Of a stretch of DNA of 64,000 nucleotides, positions 8,352 through 17,403 are shown piece after piece. Each line of letters opens with the position of its first letter. Position 1 is the first letter of the stretch. The position numbers and the translations under genes were made by a program. The notes beneath the pieces are model-generated. The model ran no database searches, had not been told where the DNA came from, and saw only the letters and a list, made by a program, of their open reading frames with translations. Source of the DNA: Lachnospiraceae bacterium (GTDB taxonomy: Bacteria; Bacillota; Clostridia; Lachnospirales; Lachnospiraceae); assembly GCA_910574885.1 (NCBI GenBank), contig CAJTDD010000013.1, positions 58,500-122,499 of the forward strand. The letters run 5' to 3'.

Positions 8352-9365
8352 CTATGGAGTTCTTGTTTGTAAATTTTCCTCGATTTCGCAACCGGACTTC
8401 TTAAAAACGACCAACGGTCCGGATTTCAGGACAATCAGGCATAGGAGAACAGCCGCCGCCAATATTCCCGCCAGGCTTCCCAGCATCCGGGAATCTGCAT
8501 CATAAAGAGGATGGTTCAGAAGGGAGAAAAACGCCTGCTTCTTCTCATCAATAAGCGCTGTCCAGAACGAAAAATCTGACCATGCAGACGGCACATAATC
8601 GTCGGAAAAATGCAGGCTCAAAAGCAGCAGGGCGCATACGCCCCCAAAACCCACGATCGGTGTCACGAACCGAAACATTTCCGGCAGCAGCTTCCCCATA
8701 CGGCTCAATGCCAAAAAAAGCATGACCCACAGAGGCAGATACAGAAAGATCCTGCCAATCCCCAGATACAGGTCGCATTCTGAAACCCATCCTTTTCCTT
8801 CCTGAAGAATCCCTGTAAGCCTTTGACGCACCACGGACAGGGGGATGCCCGGAGCCTCGATTCGGATACAGGAGTATGCCCGTCCCTTTTCTCCCTGAAT
8901 CATACAGAGCTGCCCCTCCGTCTCCACAATCCCCCGGACAATATAGGTGCCCTTCCCAAGGGTAAGCTGCTCACCGAGCGCCTCAACAGAGCCGAACAAG
9001 GTATCTGCCGTTTTTTTGCTTACGACACAGCCTTTAGAATCACTGTCCGTCACAAAGGTTCCTGCACACAGTTTGCCCGGCATCACCAGATTCATGCTGC
9101 CTGCCGTCTCCACCAGTTTTACCTTGGTTTCCCGGTTCAGATCTTCGTTTTTTAAGACCTTTCCCTTGGATTCCTGAAACAGTGCCAGGTCCCTTATCTC
9201 TCGTTTTGCGTCATCGGAAGCCTGTTCCCAGAACCCGTCAATCTGCTCTCTGGCCAGCAGCTTTTCTGAATAGTAAAAGCCGATTTGTCCCTCTATCCCG
9301 GCAAGCCTAGCATAAAATCCAAGCGCCGCCCCGATTCCGATGCCTAAGAAGGCCAACCGGAACAT
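8352..9365 (-). CDS. FtsX/MacB-like membrane protein without a partner ATPase
   Basis: 337 residues with the topology of a MacB/FtsX permease: one N-terminal helix (residues 1-20), a large extracytoplasmic region (about 20-210), and three C-terminal helices (about 208-228, 238-255, 310-330). The extracytoplasmic part includes VSKKTADTLFGSVEALGEQLTLGKGTYIVRGIV, which resembles the MacB core domain. No ATPase gene lies in the operon. There is no Shine-Dalgarno before the ATG, which sits 17 bases after the adaptor stop; the frame is open upstream past that stop, so reinitiation or a non-ATG start is possible. Likely function is assembly with the adjacent adaptor; substrate unknown. Confidence 0.7.
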   Translation of the reverse strand: MFRLAFLGIGIGAALGFYARLAGIEGQIGFYYSEKLLAREQIDGFWEQASDDAKREIRDLALFQESKGKVLKNEDLNRETKVKLVETAGSMNLVMPGKLCAGTFVTDSDSKGCVVSKKTADTLFGSVEALGEQLTLGKGTYIVRGIVETEGQLCMIQGEKGRAYSCIRIEAPGIPLSVVRQRLTGILQEGKGWVSECDLYLGIGRIFLYLPLWVMLFLALSRMGKLLPEMFRFVTPIVGFGGVCALLLLSLHFSDDYVPSAWSDFSFWTALIDEKKQAFFSLLNHPLYDADSRMLGSLAGILAAAVLLCLIVLKSGPLVVFKKSGCEIEENLQTRTP

Positions 9366-9382
9366 ATATGCCAGATATGGTT

Positions 9383-10720
9383 TTATTCGCTTAAACGTAC
9401 CCTGTCACCCTCTTTCACATATTTACTGGATTCTGTGATGATTTTTGCATCCTTGGACAGATTCGTTTCCACGGCCACCGAGTAGTCGTCCTTTTCAAGG
9501 ACGGTGACATTGACCTTCACTGCCGTATAGGACTCGCCCAAAATGCCCGGTTTCATCTCTGCTGTCAGGACATAGCTGCTACCGCCCGATTCCCTTAAAG
9601 CAGTCAGGGGGAGAAGTGTCTCATAGCTGTTCTCTGATTTCCTGCTATACCGGTAAGCCACGCCTGTTCCCACGCGATAGGCGTTTCCTCCAAGCGGCGC
9701 ATACCAGACGTATCTTCCTTCTTCGTCCTGCCCGATTCGTTCAATCTCAAGGGTCTGTGCCTTAGTCTCTCCTTGAACCGTAACCTGGATTTCGTCTCCT
9801 GCCGCCACCGTCCCGATCTTATTGTCCGGAATGAAGCCGCAGGCTTCTACATTTCCCACTACCAGCGTAATCTGTTCTGTCCCTGCGGTGATGCTGCCCT
9901 CTGCCGCCCCGGCAGATTCAAATAAGCCGTCCGCCTGCGCAGTGACTACCCCATTTGCTTCTTTGAGCCTTACGGTCTTATCCATTTCATTCTGTAATGC
10001 GGTGAGCTCTACCTGCATCTCATTTTGCGCCATCTGGGAAATCTCCCCAGCCGCGGCTTCATTTGCCTGAGTGTTTGCCTCGTCCTGCTGGGCAATCTGG
10101 TACGTCCCTTCTGCAGTTTGATACGCCCGCTGTGCCGCCGTAAAGGATGCGTATGCATTGTCTATCTCTGCCTCAAGACGCTGCAATTCTTCATTCAGCG
10201 CCACATCTTCCTCCTCAGAACCGGAAGGGATTCTGGCTGCCGTCTCGTCGTACTGATTCTGTGCCATTTGATAATTGTACTGGGCTTCATCCAAAGCTTT
10301 TGCCGCCTCGTCAACCGAGAGGGCCGCCTGTGCGGTCGCCGGAGTCCTCGCCTGTGGGATACCCGAAAGCCTTTGCTGTTCCATGCGGTATCTCAGTTTC
10401 TCGATTTCCTGTGCCTGTGCGTTAAGCTTTTCCTCCAAATACCCTAAGTCAAACTGGAGAAGCCCTTCTCCTGCATGCACCGCGCTCCCCGGTTCAGCCA
10501 GAATATCCACTAATTTCTGCCCTTCTGGAAGAGACTGGTATATCTTATCCTTTGCCTTTATGCTTCCCTCGCCGTCAAATTCCTCTACAAGGCTTCCGCG
10601 GTTTAACCCTTCCGTCTTGACCTTGGCCACGGTCAGGGACGCCGCGCCCCGGGCAATCAGTGTGCAGCACAGCATCACCATAAAAAATGACAGGATGATG
10701 TTCAAAATTTTTCTTTTCAT
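9383..10720 (-). CDS. HlyD/MacA-like membrane fusion (adaptor) protein
   Basis: About 445 residues: a single N-terminal membrane anchor (residues 5-28), a biotinyl-lipoyl-like half (about 50-95, PEGQKLVDILAEPGSAVHAGEGLLQFDLG), a long helical hairpin rich in Gln/Glu/Ala (about 95-260), the second lipoyl half (VVTAQADGLFE) and beta-barrel domains to the end. This is the layout of adaptor subunits of MacAB and RND pumps. ATG at 10720 is preferred because AAAGGAG lies five bases ahead; GTG at 10726 overlaps the stop of the upstream permease. Its position between sugar-type permeases and an FtsX-like protein is unusual. Confidence 0.82.
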   Translation of the reverse strand: MKRKILNIILSFFMVMLCCTLIARGAASLTVAKVKTEGLNRGSLVEEFDGEGSIKAKDKIYQSLPEGQKLVDILAEPGSAVHAGEGLLQFDLGYLEEKLNAQAQEIEKLRYRMEQQRLSGIPQARTPATAQAALSVDEAAKALDEAQYNYQMAQNQYDETAARIPSGSEEEDVALNEELQRLEAEIDNAYASFTAAQRAYQTAEGTYQIAQQDEANTQANEAAAGEISQMAQNEMQVELTALQNEMDKTVRLKEANGVVTAQADGLFESAGAAEGSITAGTEQITLVVGNVEACGFIPDNKIGTVAAGDEIQVTVQGETKAQTLEIERIGQDEEGRYVWYAPLGGNAYRVGTGVAYRYSRKSENSYETLLPLTALRESGGSSYVLTAEMKPGILGESYTAVKVNVTVLEKDDYSVAVETNLSKDAKIITESSKYVKEGDRVRLSE

Positions 10721-10722
10721 AG

Positions 10723-11568
10723 TCACTCCTTTAGCCCCGACGCCTCAATCCCTTTTTGCAGGTAGTCTCTTCCCCATAGGAACCCCAGCACCGCCGGAAG
10801 CATCATCACCACCGACGCCACGAAAGATACGCCCATCTGGTCTGTGGTGATTTCCGGCAGGTACAGGGAGAGGGGCAGTTTTGATTTTGTTTTTAAAAAT
10901 GTCATAGGCGCTTCCACTGCGTTCCAGTATTCGAGAAAATTTAAAATCAGCGCGGAGATGATTCCCGGGCTTCCAAGGGGTATCCCGATTCGCAGGAAGG
11001 TGGTAAACTCTCCTGCGCCGTCCACTTTCGCCGCCTCGAACACTTCCTTGGGGATGGCGCGGAAAAATTTTTCCATGATGAATACAGGAAATGTAGAAAA
11101 GATTCCCGGAAGGATGACTGCCAGATGGGTATCCAAAAGGGAGAGTTTGGACAATACCAAATAGCTTGAGACCATCGTCACCTGAAAGGGCATGACCATC
11201 AGTATCATGTACAGGAGGAACAGTGGTCTCCTGCCCCGAAATTCGTATCTGGCGAACGCCCATGCCGCCATCGTCCCAACGAACGTCTGGCCCAACATCA
11301 CGGAAAAGACCTGTTTTACAGAGTTCCAGAACATCACGAAGAAATCCGGAGAATCCAAAAGCAGCTCCACATAGGGCGCAAGCGTGGGATAGACGGGAAG
11401 GAGCCTTGCCGACAGTTTCCCGGTATCCCCGCCTAATACGGCGCCGTATGCCTCTTTTAATTCCTGTCCGCCCATGATGGAATTACTCAGCATCATGAGA
11501 ACGGGCAGAATCATAATCAGGCCTGCGATACTTAGTATTACGTACACTGGTATAAATTTTTTGTGCAT
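10723..11568 (-). CDS. Carbohydrate-type ABC transporter permease (MalG/AraQ-like)
   Basis: 281 residues with about six transmembrane helices and the cytoplasmic coupling loop EAAKVDGAGEFTTFLRIGIP, the EAA motif that docks on the ATPase in carbohydrate importers of the CUT1 type. The start directly follows the stop of the upstream permease gene. No ATPase gene is in the operon; CUT1 importers of Firmicutes often borrow a shared MsmK-type ATPase encoded elsewhere, which is the simplest reading. Substrate unknown. Confidence 0.9.
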   Translation of the reverse strand: MHKKFIPVYVILSIAGLIMILPVLMMLSNSIMGGQELKEAYGAVLGGDTGKLSARLLPVYPTLAPYVELLLDSPDFFVMFWNSVKQVFSVMLGQTFVGTMAAWAFARYEFRGRRPLFLLYMILMVMPFQVTMVSSYLVLSKLSLLDTHLAVILPGIFSTFPVFIMEKFFRAIPKEVFEAAKVDGAGEFTTFLRIGIPLGSPGIISALILNFLEYWNAVEAPMTFLKTKSKLPLSLYLPEITTDQMGVSFVASVVMMLPAVLGFLWGRDYLQKGIEASGLKE

Positions 11569-12414
11569 CTATGTTTCCTGCCTTTCATTCCACCGCTCCA
11601 ACAGGAAGAGAAGGATACTGACCGCTGCCGCCATCATCACTGCCGCCGCGCTCATTTTCTGAATATCCAGCTTCGTGAACCAGTTATTGAAGAGATGCTG
11701 TAACATGTAAATACTTTCGTGAGGGTAATCTCCTGCAATCAGGTACGCCTCCCGAAACACCCGGAAGGCATTGACGAAGGACAACACAAAAATCATGACG
11801 ATCCCCGGTTTCAACTGAGGCAGTGTGATATAAAAGAAACACGCCCAAGCCCCTGCCCCGCTTACCCTTGCTGCCTCATACTGTTCTTCGCCCACTTCTG
11901 AGAGCGCCGCAATCCACAGCACCACATCGTACCCTAAGTTTTTCCACAGGTAGGAAAATACCAGTACCCAGAACGCCGTATCCGTATTCATCCAGTCCTG
12001 GCCCTCTCTCCCAAACAGCGCCAACATCTCATTCAGGAGTCCGTTCCCATGGAAAATGACTTTCCAGGACACCACCAAGGATGCCACCGGGACAGCCATG
12101 GGAAGCAGGAACACGGTCTGGAACACTGCCTTTGCCGCCGGAAGACGGTAGAGCATCCATGCAGCGCAAAAGGAGAGTATCAGAAGCAGCGGCAGGCAGA
12201 TGCACAAGAACCGTAAGGTGTGGGCCGCCGCCTGTTGGAACGCGGTGTTCCCCAGCACTTCCTGATAATTGGAAATTCCCACGAAGGTATTGCCCACCGC
12301 CTTTAGGAAGGAACGGCGTATGACGTCTGCAAACGGTATCAGCACGAACACCGCCGCTCCCGTAAGGCTTGGAAGCAAAAACAGATATGCTGTTTTCTGT
12401 TCCTGTTTCTTCAT
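11569..12414 (-). CDS. Carbohydrate-type ABC transporter permease (MalF/UgpA-like)
   Basis: About 281 residues, six predicted helices, and the EAA loop YEAARVSGAGAWACFFYITLP. It pairs with the MalG-like protein encoded next to it. ATG at 12414 is taken as the start since AATAGGT precedes it; a TTG at 12435 overlaps the end of the binding-protein gene and lacks a site. Second gene of the hybrid operon. Confidence 0.9.
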   Translation of the reverse strand: MKKQEQKTAYLFLLPSLTGAAVFVLIPFADVIRRSFLKAVGNTFVGISNYQEVLGNTAFQQAAAHTLRFLCICLPLLLILSFCAAWMLYRLPAAKAVFQTVFLLPMAVPVASLVVSWKVIFHGNGLLNEMLALFGREGQDWMNTDTAFWVLVFSYLWKNLGYDVVLWIAALSEVGEEQYEAARVSGAGAWACFFYITLPQLKPGIVMIFVLSFVNAFRVFREAYLIAGDYPHESIYMLQHLFNNWFTKLDIQKMSAAAVMMAAAVSILLFLLERWNERQET

Positions 12415-12424
12415 AAGATTGTAC

Positions 12425-14635
12425 CTATTCTGCAAGATAAGTGTCTATCTTCTGGCAGATCGCTTTTGCTGTTTCTTCTGGGGTCTGCTTGCCGCTGTAA
12501 CAGTTTTCCATCTCCATAAGAACCGTGTCCGAAACCATGCCGTCCACCATAAACGGGACATTCAGCCCTTCTATGATCTGTATCAGCTGATTCACCTCGT
12601 CTTTTGTGGGATATGTCGCCTCGACCCTTACCTCTTCTCCTGTTTCCGGATTGGTTGCGCTCGAACTGCCGCACAGTTTCAACGCATCTGGAGTCTCTAC
12701 ATAGTCCGCCTGATAGGAAAGGGCGCTCCTTAGTACCGGGAAACCGTCGGAATTGTCGCCATTCTGGACGGATTCGTCGAACAGGCACTCAATAAATTCT
12801 GCCGCAAGCTCTTGCTGCCCGGAGGATGCGTTGATCCCTGCGATTACCTGAGGGATATAGTATTGCTTCAGGCTTCCCGGAGTTTTTTCGTCCTCCCTTG
12901 CCAGGGCATAGGGAACCATGGATGAAATCAGGCCGCCTATTTCTTCAATCATCACCGGGTCGTTCTTTAGCCCCATGCCGGAGCTAAACCGGGTATGCAT
13001 CCGACTCCAGATATTTGCCCCATATTCTTCTTCGATTCCCCTTGTGTTCTGCACCTCGCACAGCTTCATCCAGTCATTCAAAAACTGCGCAAGCTTCTCC
13101 TCATTAAGACCGCCCCCATCCTCCGTAAAATCTTCGTAAAATGTATGGAATAAGGTCATTCCCGCAAGTTCATGGGTGGTAGTCCCGAACAGCCGCTCTC
13201 CCGGGTTCTGTTCCAGATAAGTATGGAACGCATCCGGATTCTGGCATGCATTTACCTTCGCATCCTCCCCGAAAACCACAGGCAGGCTGACTCTTGCCGG
13301 GACTGCGTAGGTCTTTCCGTCAAGGCTTGCCGCATTTTCCACCAAGTTCATCAATACACCTTTCTGGGAGAGCCGTCCTGCCAGATCCGATAAATCTGCC
13401 AGAACCCCTTTTTCCATGTAGGACGCCGCCGGGAGTCCGTCCAGAATCAGGATGTCTGCGCCGCCGCCGTTCAAAAGCTCTGCGTTCAGGGTCCGGATTG
13501 TCTCTGAGACAGGCGTATCCTCATTTCCTGCTGCTGTGTGGTAATCTACCTTGACCTCGGGGTGCTGGTTCTGGAAGGTGTAGATTGCCTGAGAGACCGT
13601 CTGGTTTTCGTTCAGCCCGTAGATGCTTAGGCTCTTGTCCCGGACGGCTTTGACGTCCTCGTCATAACGGTAGCGCATAAGCCTTTCTCCGCCTTCGGCA
13701 ATGTGGTACAGTCCGTAGAATTCCCCGCTATTTCCCCAAAGAAAATTGGTCAGGTACGCCGAATCCATGCTCAGCAGCACGCCGGTTCCGTCCATGACTG
13801 TTTCCACGATACTGCCCTGCTCGGTAAGCCTCTGGATTCCTTTCCGGTTCACCAGATACCAGACACCGGATTCTCCCGGTACAATCATGGATTCCTCAAG
13901 TTCCTGCTTTACTTCCACGCTCTCTGTTTTTTCAAAATTCTCCGGGTCGTAGAAATCAACGCTCTGCCGGTCTTTTCCGAATATGGCAATGCTCCCGTCG
14001 GATACTCCCATGACAGGCTGATGGTCGGACACGATAGGGAGGATTTCGGTTATCTCTGAAATCTTCTTGTCATTCTGATAGAATTCCACCATGCCGTCCA
14101 TGTTCACAAGGACCATGGTGCCGTTTTTTAACACTGCCATATCTACAAGTAAATCCGTCCACCCCTCTGCGTTCACTTCTAAGCATGGCGCGGGGGTGCA
14201 GTCCAGGGCGGTTGTGTCTCCGGCGTCTTTTAAGATATGCTGGCCGTATGGCACGTCGTCTGATGCGGGGATTGCCATTCCATATATACCGCCGTCTTTT
14301 CCGTAATAAATGTGGTCAATCGGAAGTCCAAGCCTTTCGTGGGCGTCCGTCATCCACGGAAGGCTGCCGGAATCTGTCCACCCCTCGTTTTCGTAAATGT
14401 AACTGTGGTAGTCGTTTTCGTTCCTGGCATAGAGGGTTATGTGGCCGTCCTGATTCTGGATTCCCAAGGCTTCCCCCGCCCCTTCCGGCAAGGGGATTTC
14501 TTCTTCTACATAGCGTCCCTTTGCAGAAACTTCGCCGTCTTTTTTGCCGTCTGTGCCGTCCTTCCCGCAGCCGGCAGCAAGTCCTGCCGCGAGGGATGCC
14601 GCCATGAGAAGGCTGAATATTTTCTTCATTTTCAT
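12425..14635 (-). CDS. Lipoprotein with N-terminal repeat-like region and C-terminal extracellular solute-binding domain
   Basis: 736 residues, nearly twice the usual size of a sugar-binding protein. The N-terminus is a lipoprotein signal with lipobox LAAG-Cys at residue 23. Residues of about 40-340 are strand-rich with Gly-Trp, Asp and Tyr patterns (NENDYHSYIYENEGWTDSGS, GSIAIFGKDRQSVDFYDPEN), suggesting a beta-propeller-like sensing or binding domain. The C-terminal part (about 350-736) resembles family 1 solute-binding proteins, starting SQAIYTFQNQHPEVKVDYH and containing GADILILDGLPAASYMEKG. It is the first gene of the operon, with AAGGAG eight bases before the ATG, and is divergent from the two-component system. 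The extended N-terminal domain suggests combined binding and signalling; this is inference. Confidence 0.85.
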   Translation of the reverse strand: MKMKKIFSLLMAASLAAGLAAGCGKDGTDGKKDGEVSAKGRYVEEEIPLPEGAGEALGIQNQDGHITLYARNENDYHSYIYENEGWTDSGSLPWMTDAHERLGLPIDHIYYGKDGGIYGMAIPASDDVPYGQHILKDAGDTTALDCTPAPCLEVNAEGWTDLLVDMAVLKNGTMVLVNMDGMVEFYQNDKKISEITEILPIVSDHQPVMGVSDGSIAIFGKDRQSVDFYDPENFEKTESVEVKQELEESMIVPGESGVWYLVNRKGIQRLTEQGSIVETVMDGTGVLLSMDSAYLTNFLWGNSGEFYGLYHIAEGGERLMRYRYDEDVKAVRDKSLSIYGLNENQTVSQAIYTFQNQHPEVKVDYHTAAGNEDTPVSETIRTLNAELLNGGGADILILDGLPAASYMEKGVLADLSDLAGRLSQKGVLMNLVENAASLDGKTYAVPARVSLPVVFGEDAKVNACQNPDAFHTYLEQNPGERLFGTTTHELAGMTLFHTFYEDFTEDGGGLNEEKLAQFLNDWMKLCEVQNTRGIEEEYGANIWSRMHTRFSSGMGLKNDPVMIEEIGGLISSMVPYALAREDEKTPGSLKQYYIPQVIAGINASSGQQELAAEFIECLFDESVQNGDNSDGFPVLRSALSYQADYVETPDALKLCGSSSATNPETGEEVRVEATYPTKDEVNQLIQIIEGLNVPFMVDGMVSDTVLMEMENCYSGKQTPEETAKAICQKIDTYLAE

Positions 14636-14774
14636 ATGCGCTGCTCCTTACTCTGGTTTTTCTTTCACTGTAAAATGCCCTCGGCAATGCTGCCCTTTCG
14701 GCTTTTTAACAGCTCTTGGGATTATGATACCAATAAAATCTCGGAAAATCTTTGAGAGGCTTATAAAAATCTTA

Positions 14775-14804
14775 AAGATTTTTTTGAGATTTCTATGGTA
14801 TAAT
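14775..14804 (+). promoter_or_regulatory. Promoter of the two-component operon with nearby inverted and direct repeats
   Basis: TGGTATAAT (14796-14804) is a perfect extended -10 box, 35 bases before the response-regulator ATG. Just upstream lies a 19-base near-perfect palindrome, AAAAATCTT-A-AAGATTTTT (about 14765-14783), and related copies of a GATTTT/ATCTTTGAGA motif near 14740-14790. OmpR-type regulators usually bind such repeats, so autoregulation of both divergent operons is plausible. Confidence 0.5.
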
Positions 14805-14838
14805 GCCTAAGGATCTATTAATATAAGGGGTTTTTAGC

Positions 14839-15531
14839 ATGCGTATTTTAATTATTGAAGACGACGAACAGCTTTGTGAGACATTGAAATTGCAGTTTGA
14901 ACACCATGGAATCGAATCCGACTGTGTCCACAGCGGGATTGACGCACTCTATTACGTCTGCCAGTCGGTCTACGACTTAATCATTTTAGACCGGATGCTC
15001 CCTGGCATGGACGGGATTGCCTTGCTTAAAATCATACGTGAAAATAACGTCCGTACCCCGGTCATCCTTGCGACGGCCGTCGATTCTGTGGAAGAGCGGA
15101 TTGCGGGGCTTGACAGCGGGGCGGACGATTATCTGGTGAAGCCCTATGATATTGGGGAACTGCTGGCTAGAATCCGCGCGCTGTGCCGCCGTCCCGATAC
15201 TCTGGAGGTTTCGGGAACCCTTGGTTTTGAAGACTTGGAATTCTCTCCGGCAAACCTTGACCTTTCTATCAAAGGCGCGTCTTCCCCGGACAAAAAGATA
15301 CGCCTGTCCCGCAGGGAAGCGGTTCTGATGGAGTATTTCCTTACGCGTCCCAACCAGACCCTTGCCCGCCAGCTTATTTACACACGGGTCTGGGGACCTG
15401 ACGGAGAGGTGGAGGACGGGAATCTGGATACCTATATCTACTATCTGCGCAAACATCTGCGTACATTGAAGAGCCGGGTGCGGATTCAGACGATTCATGG
15501 AATCGGGTACAGACTGGAGGCAGGGGAATGA
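14839..15531 (+). CDS. OmpR family response regulator
   Basis: 230 residues. The receiver domain (1-115) has the acidic pair EDD at residues 7-9, the phosphoacceptor Asp in YDLIILDRMLPGMDG, Thr in ILATAV and the conserved Lys in DDYLVKPYD. The C-terminal winged helix ends with RIQTIHGIGYRLE, the classic OmpR signature. The stop overlaps the histidine-kinase ATG as ATGA. It is divergent from the hybrid transporter operon starting at 14635, so that operon is its likely target. Confidence 0.95.
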   Translation: MRILIIEDDEQLCETLKLQFEHHGIESDCVHSGIDALYYVCQSVYDLIILDRMLPGMDGIALLKIIRENNVRTPVILATAVDSVEERIAGLDSGADDYLVKPYDIGELLARIRALCRRPDTLEVSGTLGFEDLEFSPANLDLSIKGASSPDKKIRLSRREAVLMEYFLTRPNQTLARQLIYTRVWGPDGEVEDGNLDTYIYYLRKHLRTLKSRVRIQTIHGIGYRLEAGE

Positions 15532-16877
15532 TCCAGAAACTACGCCGGCATCTAACTCTTTTGTTCCTGATTCCTACCAGCCTCATTTTGTCGCTGATTC
15601 TGTTCGTCCTTTTTTTCTGGCAAGCCTCCCTGACACGGAGCGAACAGGCGGTTAATCTACAGAATCAAATCCTGAACCTGACTTACCAGTTAGAAGGGGC
15701 GTATTTTTTCTCGGATGACTGGCTGGCGAGCCTGGAGTATGACCACAGGCTGATTATCCATATTGAGGATAACAGAGTTCCTCTGCTCTTCAGTGGCTCC
15801 TGGACGCCTCGAACAGACCGGGACGTTCTGGTCGAGCTGGCAAGGGAGCAGGCGCTAAAAGAGCATATCGATACTTCTGCCCGCCCTTATTCTTCCACCA
15901 TGCAGAAGTCTTCGATTTTCACGGTACATGGCAGGAACCATGATACCTATCAAGGGATTGTGGTCATACTTGCAACGGAAGATGGGTTTCGTTCCCTGAC
16001 CCTGCTCTCGGACATTACGGAACTGAAACGGCAGGAACCGAAAAGGCTTCTGTTCTTTTTGGGGGTGGATATCCTGGGGATACTGGCGCTTTTTCTGGTC
16101 AGCCGTTTCGTCGCTTCTAAGGCTGTCGCGCCGGTCGCCGAATACCACCGGAAGCAGACGGATTTTATCGCCGCCGCTTCCCATGAACTGCGCTCTCCAT
16201 TGGCTGTGATTCAGAACTGCGCCGCCGCAAGCCTGTCTATGCCGGAGCAGACGGAGAAAATGAACCGGCTTATTCTAAGCGAATGCAGCCGTTCCGGAAA
16301 ATTAATCAAGAATCTTCTCTGGCTGACTTCTGCCGATACCGGGAAAAAGCCACGGAAGCTTGCGCCTGTGGAAATTGACCTTCTGCTTCTTAGGCTCTTT
16401 GAGACCTATGAGCCGCTCTGCTATTCCAAAAATATCCGGCTTAGGCTCTTGCTGGCCGATGAGATGATTCCCTGTGTATCCGGTAATTTCCAATGGATTC
16501 ACCAGATGCTCTCTATCTTCCTTGATAATGCCATTGCCTATGGATGTGCGGGGCCGGGGAATTTCCATGAAGGGAAACCATCCATTGAGATTTGCGCCGG
16601 GGTGGAGGGGAAGAAGGTCGCGGTTTCGGTTGCAGACCATGGGCCGGGGATTCCAGAAGGACAGAAGGACAGGATTTTTGACCGGTTTTATCGCAGCGAC
16701 GCTTCCAGGAAGGAGAAAGAACATTTCGGGCTGGGGCTTTCGATCGCGCAGTCCCTTGCGGCGCAGTTGGGAGTGGGGATTGAAGTCTTGGACACGGAAG
16801 GCGGGGGATGTACGTTTCGGGTGGAATTTGGGGTGAGCGGGAAGGAGTGTTATACTAATGAAGGAAAAAATATATAA
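15528..16877 (+). CDS. Sensor histidine kinase (two transmembrane segments)
   Basis: 449 residues: helix 1 (about 10-32), an extracytoplasmic sensor of about 140 residues, helix 2 (about 178-197), then DHp domain with the phosphorylated His in AAASHELRSPLAVIQNC, and an ATPase domain with N box NAIAYG, G1 box DHGPGIPEGQKDRIFDRFYR and G2 box GLGLSIAQSLA. Partner of the OmpR regulator by a four-base overlap. The loop between the helices is the likely sensing part; the signal is unknown. Confidence 0.95.
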   Translation: MIQKLRRHLTLLFLIPTSLILSLILFVLFFWQASLTRSEQAVNLQNQILNLTYQLEGAYFFSDDWLASLEYDHRLIIHIEDNRVPLLFSGSWTPRTDRDVLVELAREQALKEHIDTSARPYSSTMQKSSIFTVHGRNHDTYQGIVVILATEDGFRSLTLLSDITELKRQEPKRLLFFLGVDILGILALFLVSRFVASKAVAPVAEYHRKQTDFIAAASHELRSPLAVIQNCAAASLSMPEQTEKMNRLILSECSRSGKLIKNLLWLTSADTGKKPRKLAPVEIDLLLLRLFETYEPLCYSKNIRLRLLLADEMIPCVSGNFQWIHQMLSIFLDNAIAYGCAGPGNFHEGKPSIEICAGVEGKKVAVSVADHGPGIPEGQKDRIFDRFYRSDASRKEKEHFGLGLSIAQSLAAQLGVGIEVLDTEGGGCTFRVEFGVSGKECYTNEGKNI

Positions 16878-16924
16878 ATTATTTCTTATCTTTATGAAAA
16901 GGAGTCTGGGGAAACAAAGAAAGA

Positions 16925-17254
16925 TTAAGCTTTCTGCCTGCTTTTATGCAAATCCTTCAACTCTTCTATCGCCTGTTCGTAGGACATCACATGTAAACCA
17001 AGGAACATCTGGCGCAGTGTATCCACGGATGCCTGCGCCAGCATTTCCGCCGGCGTTTCTTCCGGGTAAGTCAGGCTCCAGACCTTAAAAAGATAACCGG
17101 TCCAATACATGAAATCGTCACTTAGGATCTCTCCTTGCCCGACCGACTCTTCATCTTCAAATACTTCCATAATGTATGTCTCTCCAATCCAGAGATCGGT
17201 AAACAGACTATGATAATGGCAAATACTATTAAAAGACCATGCAAAACCTTTCAT
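16925..17254 (-). CDS. Small hypothetical protein, possibly a C-terminal remnant
   Basis: A 109-residue frame from an ATG at 17254 (a TTG at 17314 would add 20 residues). The central part, TDLWIGETYIMEVFEDEESVGQGEILSDDFMYWTGYLFKVW, and the C-terminal SYEQAIEELKDLHKSRQ look like real protein, acidic and helical. There is no convincing ribosome-binding site before either start, and the first residues look unnatural, so the N-terminal domain may have been lost. I do not recognise a named family. It lies between a histidine kinase and an XRE regulator, both on the other strand. Confidence 0.4.
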   Translation of the reverse strand: MKGFAWSFNSICHYHSLFTDLWIGETYIMEVFEDEESVGQGEILSDDFMYWTGYLFKVWSLTYPEETPAEMLAQASVDTLRQMFLGLHVMSYEQAIEELKDLHKSRQKA

Positions 17255-17403
17255 GATGCTAAAACAAATTAACCTGCGGTTAATTCCGAAATGAAAAAAT
17301 ATACAATGTTTCAATGGTTTTTCCTGTCTGTTATTGTTATCCTAATATCAGATACTTGCCAGATGTTGAAATCATCTAAACACAGAACAGGAGGACACAT
17401 GCT

